Shown: positions 1-7,190, counted from the first letter of the stretch. The stretch is 7,831 nt of DNA from Bacteroidales bacterium UBA4073 (GCA_002383425.1 DFYV01000069.1:1-7831), one strand, 5' to 3'. Notes: generated by a model not told the origin, from the letters alone. Translations and numbers: made by a program.

Positions 1-61
1 TCAATTTATTTTACGATTAAAACTTTGTAAAATATTGATTTTCAGCCATGGGTCAGGAGTT

Positions 62-80
62 CTGAACCTTACAGGTTCAG
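62..80 (-). other. Perfect inverted repeat spanning the regulator stop codon
   Basis: Arms CTGAACC (62-68) and GGTTCAG (74-80) pair perfectly over 7 bp around a 5-nt loop. The hairpin includes the last codons and the TAA stop of the minus-strand regulator gene. The minus-strand sequence beyond it is not T-rich, so it is not a standard intrinsic terminator. It could be an mRNA-stabilising 3' hairpin or a weak or factor-assisted terminator. In the remaining bases to the left edge (1-61) I see no gene, only a 10-codon minus-strand ATG frame that I do not believe. Confidence 0.4.
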
Positions 81-2954
81 CATAAAATCGATAAGGTTAG
101 TGTCACTATCGAGTTTTAGCTTTCTTCGCAACCTATACCTACTTATTTCAACGCCCCGAACACTGATATTCAGCAGTTGAGCTATATCCTTTGTGGTCAT
201 ATTCAGGCGAAGGTAAGTGCATAGCCTTAACTCGCTTGGCGTTAGCTCGGGATATAATTCCTTCAGCTTTTTGGTAAACCCACTGTGTACCTCATCAAAA
301 TGGCGTTCAAAACGCTGCCAATCCTTATCCATTCTTAAATCGTTATCAATATTGTGGATAAGCTCCAACATGTCCTTTTGTGTTAAAGGATTAATACCCT
401 TGGCAATTACCTCAAGCCTGAGCTTAAGCTTGTTTAGGACGTCGTTTTTATGTGCTATTTGCATGGCAATAGCTGCAAGTTCGCGATTTTTATGTTCAAT
501 TTGAGTTTGAAGTTTTTCAGCTTTTAGTCTGATTATTTCTCTTTCTGACTCAAGTACCTGTCGTTTGTGCTCCTCTTCCTGAACTTTTAGTTCCAAATTC
601 TTCTGCTCCCTAACCCTTGCGGTGGCACGCTGAACTTTTCTATGAATTAGAATACGGATCGCGTAAAATCCAGCCAAAAGCAGCACCACGTATAAAACAA
701 AAGCAAACCAGCTAAGGTACCATGGCAAACCTATACGAAAATGAACAACTGCTGGTTCTGAAACTCTACCCATTACGTCGCTTATGCGAACCATTAAATC
801 GTATTCACCATGTGGTAAACGACTGTAATCCATTACGTTATCTGTTTGCCATTGGCTCCAATCAGTATCGTACCCTTTAAGCAGAAAACTAAAATTGATA
901 TTACCAGCATTGTAAACAGGGGCTACAGCAGTAACCCGTATTGAGTTTTGGCTAAACGGAACACATAAGTTGTCTTTCCCGGTTATGGTGTAATCGTTAA
1001 ATAGCAAGCCCTCGTTTTTACCCAAAATGCTGATGCTTTTAATATAACAATTCATTTTTGCTGTTGACTGGCTGAAGGGGCTAATGCCATTGTAGTAAAC
1101 CAGCCCGTTTTCAGTACCAACAAAAACACAATTATGGTTGTGAACGTAAATATTTTCGAACGATGCAACAAAATTTTCACCAAATCGATTAACGGGGGTT
1201 TGATAAACACTTTTTGTCCCATTAGGATTTCGTACTAAACGTTGAAGTGCATTAGACTTTAAAATCCAAATATCTCCTGTTTGGTCTTCAACCATTCGCC
1301 GAATACCGGTTGCATCGCCAATTATACGGTTAAGCTCACTGTATGGCTCCATGTTATCGGTCAAGGAATTATACCTGTAAATTCCCTGTGAGGTTAGGAA
1401 TACTATTTGGTTGCCAATTTTTTCGACATTGATTCCAAATTTAACGGGAAATCCTCGTGTATCATCATAAAGGGTCGAAAACATCACGCTATCCTTAGTT
1501 TCATTTAGCATAAGCTTAAATATGCCTTTATAGCCGTGAGCCATCCAAATACTTTCGTTATCATCCTCAACCAAAAACCTTGATGACTCGTTGAAACCTG
1601 CAACTTTTTTCAGGAAAACTAACTCCCCGTTGTTTTTTGTGTAAAGGTGAACCCCTTTGTACTTCCCAACAATCAGTAAATTGGGAACATTACGTAAAGG
1701 TATAAAAACCCATGTCCCCTCTTCGGACGATATGATTTTGACATTCAGATGTTTGTCAATGGCAAATGTTCCAAAATTATGGCCACAGTATAGTACCCCA
1801 TTGTACTCAAACAGCGACCAAACCTGTCCCTTGGTTAAGGGAACCAAACGGAATGGTTTAGCCCCATCAATGGCAGGTGGTATAGGCCACGGAGCAACGT
1901 ACAGCCCCTGGTTGGTTCCAACAAACAGTTTTCCATCAAAAATTTGTGTGGCATACACAGCCCCTTCGAGCCCCAAACCTTCCCCTATAAAACTTAACGG
2001 TGAGCTAAGCTCTACATAATCGATCCCATTATCTAAACCCAACCAAAGATTTCCATCGTTATCAACAAATGTGCTTAAAATGGTGTTATTCTGCAATCCG
2101 CTCGATTTATTTACTAATTTCACCAGATTACCCTGACAGTCAGTGATAATTAGACCATTCTGAATAGTTCCAAAGGCTACATGCCCCTCATGGACTTTAG
2201 ATGCCGAAAAAATTTGGTACGATTTTAACAAATCGTTCACCATCCCCTCCCATGGAGTAAATTTCGTACCATCGAAAAGCCAAACGCCATGGTTTATAGT
2301 TGCGAGTAGGGTTTTTCCTTCCGATATTTCAAAGCATGCCCAAATCTGCTTCCCACTGAAAATCCCATTATCGTCAAACCTTTCGAAATTACCATTATTG
2401 AACCGGTAAATAGCTCCTTCCTTACCCTGGACGTAGTACTTTCCTCCCAGTAAAAACGAGAACTGTAGCAGTTCTGGTGCCCTGTAGGCTTTAACTGAAT
2501 CGTTTTTATACTCAAGAATATGGCTGAAACTCTGAAAGATGTAACTTGAACCTAACCGAAAGATTCTCCACACTTCGTCGAAGTTGGTTTCGGTTTTAGG
2601 AACAAGACCCGTCAATGAATGGTAAACCATATCGGATTGGCGGTGGTACACAAAATACCCTATCTCCTCAAAAGCCCCAACAAAGATGGTGTCGCCGCTG
2701 CAAAACACTGAACGAACAAGCTGAGTATTTGGCAAGGGAAACATATCCCACCGGTTACCATCGAAACGTAACAACCCACTGTTGTTAGCAAAATACATAA
2801 AGCCCCTACTATCCTGGCATATCGACCAATTCTGGGTACCTGCCCGATACTCCGATTTGGGGTAATGCTTTATTATGGGCAATCCCAAATTGCTTACTTG
2901 AGAAAAAACATGGTTTGCAACAATGGCGAAAATGATGAAAATCAACTTTCTCAT
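69..2954 (-). CDS. Membrane-anchored propeller/Y_Y_Y sensor with cytoplasmic LuxR-type HTH (one-component transcription regulator)
   Basis: This 961-residue protein is predicted to sense a signal in the periplasm and bind DNA in the cytoplasm. An N-terminal signal peptide (about 1-19, ending near FSQ) precedes a long beta-propeller region (about 35-630) with repeated two-component-regulator propeller motifs, for example D-N-D-G-N-L-W-L-G near 298-306 and D-Q-T-G-D-I-W near 557-563. A Y_Y_Y (triple-tyrosine) domain follows (about 684-742, with FSFLLKGYDTDWSQW). One transmembrane helix lies at about 744-768. A charged, probably coiled-coil stretch (772-850) leads to a LuxR/GerE-like HTH (about 903-948, LTPSELRLC then ISVRGVEISRYRLRRKL). 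No histidine-kinase, ATPase or receiver domain is visible, so it differs from the hybrid two-component systems that share its sensor half. This architecture is known in Bacteroidota, but ligand and targets are rarely established. The start gives an intact signal peptide; no Shine-Dalgarno is seen. The gene is divergent from gpmI. Confidence 0.9.
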   Translation of the reverse strand: MRKLIFIIFAIVANHVFSQVSNLGLPIIKHYPKSEYRAGTQNWSICQDSRGFMYFANNSGLLRFDGNRWDMFPLPNTQLVRSVFCSGDTIFVGAFEEIGYFVYHRQSDMVYHSLTGLVPKTETNFDEVWRIFRLGSSYIFQSFSHILEYKNDSVKAYRAPELLQFSFLLGGKYYVQGKEGAIYRFNNGNFERFDDNGIFSGKQIWACFEISEGKTLLATINHGVWLFDGTKFTPWEGMVNDLLKSYQIFSASKVHEGHVAFGTIQNGLIITDCQGNLVKLVNKSSGLQNNTILSTFVDNDGNLWLGLDNGIDYVELSSPLSFIGEGLGLEGAVYATQIFDGKLFVGTNQGLYVAPWPIPPAIDGAKPFRLVPLTKGQVWSLFEYNGVLYCGHNFGTFAIDKHLNVKIISSEEGTWVFIPLRNVPNLLIVGKYKGVHLYTKNNGELVFLKKVAGFNESSRFLVEDDNESIWMAHGYKGIFKLMLNETKDSVMFSTLYDDTRGFPVKFGINVEKIGNQIVFLTSQGIYRYNSLTDNMEPYSELNRIIGDATGIRRMVEDQTGDIWILKSNALQRLVRNPNGTKSVYQTPVNRFGENFVASFENIYVHNHNCVFVGTENGLVYYNGISPFSQSTAKMNCYIKSISILGKNEGLLFNDYTITGKDNLCVPFSQNSIRVTAVAPVYNAGNINFSFLLKGYDTDWSQWQTDNVMDYSRLPHGEYDLMVRISDVMGRVSEPAVVHFRIGLPWYLSWFAFVLYVVLLLAGFYAIRILIHRKVQRATARVREQKNLELKVQEEEHKRQVLESEREIIRLKAEKLQTQIEHKNRELAAIAMQIAHKNDVLNKLKLRLEVIAKGINPLTQKDMLELIHNIDNDLRMDKDWQRFERHFDEVHSGFTKKLKELYPELTPSELRLCTYLRLNMTTKDIAQLLNISVRGVEISRYRLRRKLKLDSDTNLIDFMLNL

Positions 2955-2988
2955 CTAATTTTCTTTAATGAATTAGCACAGAAAGTTA
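2955..2988 (-). promoter_or_regulatory. Candidate promoter element and inverted repeat upstream of the regulator
   Basis: Read on the minus strand, TAACTTTC (2988-2981) differs by one base from the Bacteroidota -7 consensus TAnnTTTG. Between it and the ATG lies a short inverted repeat, CTAATT (2955-2960) and AATTAG (2971-2976), with a 10-nt spacer. The repeat would fall at or just after the transcription start, where a repressor site or 5' hairpin could act. I see no convincing -33 TTTG at the right spacing, and AT-rich 6-bp arms occur easily by chance. Confidence 0.2.
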
Positions 2989-3129
2989 TAAATTTTAATC
3001 GAAAAATAAAAAATATGCACAAAGTTCTATTTTTAACATCTTGTCTTTCATATCATTACATATAGAAAACGATTGCGGAATTTCAACATTTGTTAACCTT
3101 CAATATCGTACTATTACTGGTAAAAGCAG

Positions 3130-3137
3130 TAACTTTG
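3130..3137 (+). promoter_or_regulatory. Candidate -7 promoter element for gpmI
   Basis: TAACTTTG matches the Bacteroidota -7 consensus TAnnTTTG exactly and lies about 95 bp upstream of the gpmI start. That would give a leader of about 85-90 nt. No good -33 TTTG is found 17-23 bp upstream; the nearest TTTG (3089-3092) is too far away. The assignment therefore rests on one element. The rest of the 276-bp divergent region (2955-3230) is AT-rich, and I see no gene in it. Confidence 0.4.
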
Positions 3138-3230
3138 TGGAGTATGTTGTAAACAAACAGCACTTACAAACGTTTTGCAGAGTACAAGTTTAACAAGAAG
3201 ATTTTAAACCTTAAACAGTACCATATAGCT

Positions 3231-4754
3231 ATGACAAAAAGCAAAGTTCTTTTAATGATCCTCGATGGTTGGGGAATAGGGAATAAAGAGAAATCGGATG
3301 TAATTTACAACACCCCCACACCTAACATTGACAGGCTAACTGCCAAATATCCTAACGCCCAGCTGATAACCTGCGGCGAAAATGTTGGATTACCCGAAGG
3401 TCAAATGGGTAACTCCGAAGTGGGGCATCTCAACATTGGGGCAGGTAGAATTGTTTACCAGGATTTGGTTCGAATCAACAAAGATATAAAGGAAAACCGC
3501 CTGGCACAGATGCCTGTCTTGGTTAACGCCTTACAGTATGCCAAGCAAAACAACAAGGCGGTTCATTTTATCGGACTGGTTTCCGATGGTGGGGTTCACT
3601 CGCTTGACAAACACCTATACAAGCTATGCGATATTACCAAAGATTACAATATTGAGAAGGTTTTCATTCATGCCCTCACCGATGGGCGCGATACCGACCC
3701 CCAAAGTGGCCTCGGGTTTGTGAAAAATCTGGAGGAACATCTCAAAACCAGCAATGGGATTATTGCATCTTTGATAGGTCGTTACTACACCATGGATCGC
3801 GACAAGCGCTGGGAACGCATTAAGGAAGGCTACGACTTGATGGTTCATGGTAAAGGCAAACCAACCACCAGCATTGTTAAAGCTATCGAGGAGTCATACG
3901 TCCAAGGCGTAACCGATGAGTTTATTAAACCCATTGTTAGGGTTGATGCCGAAGGTAAGCCCGTGGGCTTAATTCGTGAAGGTGATGTGGTTATCGGCTT
4001 CAACTTCCGTACCGATCGCCTGCGTGAGATAACCATTGCCCTTACCCAAAAGGATATGCCTGAGTTTGGCATGCAAACCATCCCTTTACATTACGTCACC
4101 ATGACCCGTTACGACGATACCTTTAAAAATGTACATGTAATTTACGAAAAGGATAACCTGGTCAACACCCTGGGCGAAGTGGTTAGCAACCACAACCTCA
4201 AGCAGCTACGAATTGCCGAAACCGAAAAATACGCCCATGTTACCTTTTTCTTCTCGGGTGGCAGGGAGAAAGAGTTCCCTGGTGAGAGCCGAATCATGAT
4301 ACCTTCCCCTAAAGTTGCCACCTATGACCTGCAACCCGAAATGAGCGCACCGCTTATCAAGGATGCCATTGTAGCAGAGCTTCAAAAGAAAACTCACGAT
4401 TTCATCTGCCTTAACTTCGCCAATGGCGACATGGTTGGCCACACGGGGGTTTACAGCGCCATTCAAAAAGCCGTTCAAACGGTTGATACCTGCGCTGGCG
4501 AGGTTGTGGATGCTGCAGTGGCAAATGGTTACGAGGTGGTTATCATTGCCGACCACGGCAATGCCGACTATGCCCTAAACCCCGACGGTTCACCCAATAC
4601 AGCCCACTCGCTCAACCCCGTTCCCATCATTCTTGTTTCCGACAGATTCAAAAAAGTAGATAGTGGAATTCTGTCCGATGTTGCCCCAACCATACTCACC
4701 ATGATGGGCTTACCAATCCCCCAGGAAATGACCGGTAAGGTGCTTTGCCACTAA
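3231..4754 (+). CDS. gpmI: 2,3-bisphosphoglycerate-independent phosphoglycerate mutase
   Basis: This cytoplasmic enzyme interconverts 3- and 2-phosphoglycerate in glycolysis and gluconeogenesis using two Mn2+ ions and a phosphoserine intermediate. At 507 residues it is the usual family length. The metal ligands and nucleophile of the alkaline-phosphatase superfamily fold are visible: Asp12 in LDGWG, Ser62 in GQMGNSEVGH, Asp400 and His404 in NGDMVGH, Asp441-His442 in IADHGN, and His459 in NTAHS. Substrate-binding residues also appear: His123 in GGVHS, the DGRDTD motif (151-156), Arg184 in GRYYTMDRD, Arg260 and Arg263 in FRTDR, and Lys333 in TEKYAH. The ATG at 3231 puts Asp12 and Ser62 at their canonical distances, so the start is secure although no Shine-Dalgarno is visible. 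It lies 14 bp before the DUF3109 gene and is probably co-transcribed with it. The gene is intact. Confidence 0.98.
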   Translation: MTKSKVLLMILDGWGIGNKEKSDVIYNTPTPNIDRLTAKYPNAQLITCGENVGLPEGQMGNSEVGHLNIGAGRIVYQDLVRINKDIKENRLAQMPVLVNALQYAKQNNKAVHFIGLVSDGGVHSLDKHLYKLCDITKDYNIEKVFIHALTDGRDTDPQSGLGFVKNLEEHLKTSNGIIASLIGRYYTMDRDKRWERIKEGYDLMVHGKGKPTTSIVKAIEESYVQGVTDEFIKPIVRVDAEGKPVGLIREGDVVIGFNFRTDRLREITIALTQKDMPEFGMQTIPLHYVTMTRYDDTFKNVHVIYEKDNLVNTLGEVVSNHNLKQLRIAETEKYAHVTFFFSGGREKEFPGESRIMIPSPKVATYDLQPEMSAPLIKDAIVAELQKKTHDFICLNFANGDMVGHTGVYSAIQKAVQTVDTCAGEVVDAAVANGYEVVIIADHGNADYALNPDGSPNTAHSLNPVPIILVSDRFKKVDSGILSDVAPTILTMMGLPIPQEMTGKVLCH

Positions 4755-4768
4755 CCCATCAGGGCATG

Positions 4769-5347
4769 ATGATTGAAATTGACAACAAGGTGGTAAGCAG
4801 CGAAATTCTTGAACAACGATTTTGCTGCGACCTTCCGCGTTGCAAGGGTATGTGCTGCGTTCACGGCGACTCCGGAGCACCCCTCACCCCCGACGAAGCC
4901 CTTACCCTTGAGCAAATCTTAGAAAAGGTAAAGCCCTTCATGTCCACCGAAGGTATTACCGCCGTGAATGAACAAGGCGTTGCCTTAATCGATAACGATG
5001 GCGATTTGGTTACACCTCTTATAAATGGTAGGGAATGCACTTTTACAGTTTTTGAAAACGGCATTGCAACCTGCGCCATCGAAAAGGCTTGGACTCAGGG
5101 TAAAGTCGATTTTCGCAAGCCTTTATCGTGTCATCTTTACCCCATCAGAGTTAAGGAGTACTCGAATTTTACCGCATTAAACTATCACCACTGGGATGTT
5201 TGTGCCCCCGCACGGGAACTGGGAGAAAAAATAGACCTTCCGCTTTACAAATTCCTAAAAGATGCCCTAATCAGAGCCTATGGCGAGGAATTTTATACCC
5301 AATTAGAAGATGCAGCAAAATTACTATCTTTACGTGCAGAAAAATAA
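4769..5347 (+). CDS. DUF3109 (YkgJ/UPF0153-like) cysteine-rich protein
   Basis: This 192-residue soluble protein has nine cysteines: 19, 20, 25, 29, 30, 90, 102, 121 and 145. The N-terminal block FCCDLPRCKGMCCVHGDSGAP and the later CHLYPIRV and HHWDVC segments are typical of DUF3109, a Bacteroidota family related to YkgJ-type proteins. The clustered cysteines suggest binding of zinc or an Fe-S cluster; this is inferred and the function is not established. I chose ATG 4769 because relatives begin with an MI-x-I segment directly before the V-S-x-x-I block. ATG 4766 is almost equally good. A TTG frame from 4745 would overlap the gpmI stop and add residues without family support. A weak AGGG lies just upstream at 4760-4763. 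It is the second gene of a likely gpmI operon. I see no intrinsic terminator after it. Confidence 0.85.
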   Translation: MIEIDNKVVSSEILEQRFCCDLPRCKGMCCVHGDSGAPLTPDEALTLEQILEKVKPFMSTEGITAVNEQGVALIDNDGDLVTPLINGRECTFTVFENGIATCAIEKAWTQGKVDFRKPLSCHLYPIRVKEYSNFTALNYHHWDVCAPARELGEKIDLPLYKFLKDALIRAYGEEFYTQLEDAAKLLSLRAEK

Positions 5348-5376
5348 AAGAGCCCAGTCTAAAATGTTCATTGTCG

Positions 5377-5406
5377 AAAGGAAGATAAGGCGAAGGTGGA
5401 GACGGA
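5377..5406 (+). repeat. Purine-rich degenerate repeat-like stretch
   Basis: An almost pure A/G segment contains the words GAAGATAAGGC (5381-5391) and AAGGCGAAGG (5387-5396). Nearly the same words recur beyond the dipeptidase at 7117-7138. It may be a decayed heptanucleotide repeat, but by eye the 7-bp period is not clean here. It does not code and does not form a hairpin that I can see. Confidence 0.4.
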
Positions 5407-5412
5407 AAAATA

Positions 5413-5468
5413 GTTGATGGTTGATATCTTTTGAATTTCAAATTACGAATTACGAATTACGAATTTCG
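5413..5468 (+). repeat. Heptanucleotide repeats: two GTTGATR units, one spacer unit, five AATTWCR units
   Basis: Two units GTTGATG and GTTGATA (5413-5426) are followed by a 7-nt spacer TCTTTTG. Then come AATTTCA, AATTACG three times, and AATTTCG (5434-5468). The 7-nt phase is kept through all 56 bases although the repeat sequence changes completely partway. The segment lies in the 338-bp gene-free stretch between the DUF3109 gene and the dipeptidase. Confidence 0.9.
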
Positions 5469-5470
5469 TT

Positions 5471-5608
5471 TTTTTACCTTTTACTTTTGTCTTTTAACTT
5501 TTAACTTGATTTTGAACCTTTAACCTTTAACCTTTATCCTTTAACTTTTAACTTTTATCCTTTAACTTTTATCCTTTAACTTTTAACTTTTAACTTTTAA
5601 CTTTTAAC
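5471..5608 (+). repeat. Heptanucleotide tandem array, consensus YTTTAWC (19 units)
   Basis: Five units (5471-5505: TTTTTAC, CTTTTAC, TTTTGTC, TTTTAAC, TTTTAAC) are followed by a 5-nt interruption TTGAT and then 14 units in phase (5511-5608). The last 13 (5518-5608) all fit YTTTAWC: five CTTTAAC, five TTTTAAC, two TTTTATC and one CTTTATC. The strand is almost free of G, a strong pyrimidine skew. The array ends 77 bp before the dipeptidase ATG. The remaining bases 5609-5685 are AT-rich and contain no promoter I can defend. Confidence 0.95.
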
Positions 5609-5685
5609 TTTATTGTTCTTTACTAGAACCATCCTTTTTAATGAAATTTGGGTTTTTAGATTGAACTCATAAAATTTAAATTACT

Positions 5686-7056
5686 ATGGATACCATTAAA
5701 ACTTACCTCGAGGCAAACAAAGAGCGATTCCTTGAGGAACTCTTCGGATTACTCCGGATACCTTCCATTAGTTCTCTGTCGGAACATAAACCCGATATGG
5801 TAAGGGCAGCTGAGTACTGGCGTAATACCCTGCTTAAAGCAGGTGCCGATAAGGCAGAAGTTATGCCAACCCCAGGAAACCCAATTGTTTATGGCGAAAA
5901 ACTCATTGACCCTAAACTACCTACCGTCTTGGTTTACGCCCACTACGATGTTATGCCTGTTGACCCCATTGAACTCTGGAAATCACAACCCTTTGAACCC
6001 GAAATTCGCGATGGTAAAATATACGCCCGCGGTGCCGACGACGACAAAGGGCAAAGCTTTATGCACGCAAAGGCCTTTGAGCTAATGGTTAAAACCAGCA
6101 CACTTCCCTGCAACGTCAAGTTTATGATTGAGGGCGAGGAAGAGGTCGGCTCGGTCAACCTTGGCAAGTGGTGTCAGGAACATAAGGAGATGCTTAAGGC
6201 TGATGTGATACTGGTTTCCGATACATCTATGATTGGGAAGGATACCCCATCCATAACTACAGGACTTAGAGGTTTAACTTACGTTGAGGTTGAAGTTACC
6301 GGCCCAAACCGCGACCTACACTCAGGCCTTTTTGGCGGTGCTGTTGCCAACCCGGCTAACATCCTTGCCAAAATGATTGCCTCGCTCCACGATAATAATA
6401 ACAGGGTTACCATTCCTGGATTCTACGACGATGTTTTGGAGGTAAGCCCCGAAGAACGCGCCGACATGGCTCGCGCACCCTTCAACCTTGACGATTACAA
6501 AAAAGCTCTCGATATTGAGGAGGTGCATGGTGAAACCGGCTATACCACCATGGAACGCACTGGTATCCGCCCAACCCTCGATGTTAATGGCATTTGGGGC
6601 GGCTATACCGGCGAAGGCGCTAAAACGGTACTGCCCTCAAAAGCTTACGCAAAAATCTCGATGCGATTAGTTCCCAACCAAAACCACGAAAAAATTGCAC
6701 AGCTCTTCAAGAAACATTTTGAATCCATTGCTCCAAAATCAGTAAAAGTTAAAGTAACCATACATCATGGAGGGCAAGGCTATGTAGCTCCCACCAATAC
6801 CCCAGCCTACATGGCAGCCAGCAAAGCCATTGAAGAAATTTACGGTATAAAACCAGTACCTTTCCGGAGTGGTGGCAGCATACCAATAATCAGCACCTTT
6901 GAACAGGTGCTCGGAATTAAATCCATTCTTTTAGGCTTTGGCCTTGAATCGGACGCCATTCACTCACCCAACGAGAACTACCCACTTGAACAGTTTTACA
7001 GGGGAATTGAGATTATTCCAAGGTTTTACAAGTATTTTAGCGAAATGCATCAGTAA
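5686..7056 (+). CDS. M20-family metallodipeptidase (dinuclear zinc)
   Basis: This 456-residue hydrolase of the M20 dipeptidase/CNDP-like group is predicted to cleave dipeptides or related short peptides in the cytoplasm; there is no signal peptide. All metal and catalytic residues are visible: His86 and the catalytic-site Asp88 in YAHYDVMP, the bridging Asp119 in RGADDDKG, general base Glu152 and ligand Glu153 in IEGEEEVGS, Asp179 in VSDTSM, and His426 in DAIHSPNE. The lid/dimerisation domain starts near RDLHSGLFGG (209-218), and RSGGSIPI (394-401) lines the substrate pocket in relatives. Length and start fit the family, and no Shine-Dalgarno is seen. The exact substrate cannot be read from sequence; aminoacylase or deacetylase activity within M20 is the main alternative. 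It appears to be monocistronic, with a repeat-filled upstream region and a strong terminator immediately after. Confidence 0.93.
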   Translation: MDTIKTYLEANKERFLEELFGLLRIPSISSLSEHKPDMVRAAEYWRNTLLKAGADKAEVMPTPGNPIVYGEKLIDPKLPTVLVYAHYDVMPVDPIELWKSQPFEPEIRDGKIYARGADDDKGQSFMHAKAFELMVKTSTLPCNVKFMIEGEEEVGSVNLGKWCQEHKEMLKADVILVSDTSMIGKDTPSITTGLRGLTYVEVEVTGPNRDLHSGLFGGAVANPANILAKMIASLHDNNNRVTIPGFYDDVLEVSPEERADMARAPFNLDDYKKALDIEEVHGETGYTTMERTGIRPTLDVNGIWGGYTGEGAKTVLPSKAYAKISMRLVPNQNHEKIAQLFKKHFESIAPKSVKVKVTIHHGGQGYVAPTNTPAYMAASKAIEEIYGIKPVPFRSGGSIPIISTFEQVLGIKSILLGFGLESDAIHSPNENYPLEQFYRGIEIIPRFYKYFSEMHQ

Positions 7057-7058
7057 CT

Positions 7059-7085
7059 AAAAGGGGCTCTTTGCCCCTTTTTTTT
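7059..7085 (+). terminator. Rho-independent terminator of the dipeptidase gene
   Basis: The hairpin GGGGC-TCTTT-GCCCC (7063-7077) is extended by four A-T pairs (7059-7062 with 7078-7081) and runs into eight consecutive T residues (7078-7085). It begins 2 bp after the stop codon. The upstream A run would also permit some function on the opposite strand. Confidence 0.92.
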
Positions 7086-7150
7086 GTTAAAGTTTTATGA
7101 TTAAAAGACTAAGGCTGAAGATGAGGCAAAGGCGAAGGAAAGGTCTAAGG
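7086..7150 (+). repeat. Decayed heptamer-like and purine-rich sequence downstream of the dipeptidase
   Basis: It begins with GTTAAAG (7086-7092), the reverse complement of the CTTTAAC unit found upstream of the same gene. ATTAAAA follows at 7100-7106, in the same 7-nt phase. A purine-rich part then contains GAAGATGAGGC (7117-7127) and AAGGCGAAGG (7129-7138), nearly identical to words at 5381-5396. There is no ORF. The relationship is visible by eye but short and degenerate. Confidence 0.4.
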
Positions 7151-7190
7151 CATTAGAATTTCTATAGTTTCAAAAAATAGTCCTTACATG

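Noticed and set aside
18..50. Ten-codon minus-strand frame after the regulator (ATG GCT GAA ...)
   Set aside because: It has no ribosome-binding signal and no supporting context, and such frames are expected by chance.
217..504. Plus-strand ORF of 95 codons inside the regulator gene
   Set aside because: It is antisense to the coiled-coil and HTH coding region. Its Ser/Leu-rich composition is typical of the complement of a coding strand, and it has no start signals or motifs.
1657..2019. Plus-strand ORF of 120 codons antisense to the propeller region
   Set aside because: The opposite frame encodes clear propeller repeats, and the 120-codon frame shows no recognisable domain.
2865..3065. Plus-strand ORF of 66 codons covering the regulator 5' end and part of the intergenic region
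   Set aside because: It overlaps the signal-peptide coding region antisense, continues into AT-rich non-coding sequence, and has no motif or promoter evidence.
3089..3137. TTTG (3089-3092) as the -33 partner of TAACTTTG (3130-3137)
   Set aside because: The 37-bp gap is far longer than the usual spacing of about 19-21 bp.
4745..4768. TTG start for the DUF3109 gene overlapping the gpmI stop
   Set aside because: The added residues have no family support, and ATG 4769 (or 4766) gives the usual N-terminus.
5413..5608. CRISPR array
   Set aside because: The units are 7 bp, directly contiguous and degenerate. There are no 20-40 bp repeats, no unique spacers and no cas genes.
5471..5608. Coding origin of the heptamer array (repeat protein)
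   Set aside because: A 7-bp period is not a multiple of three, and TAA/TTA-containing units put stop codons in the frames. No ORF spans the array.
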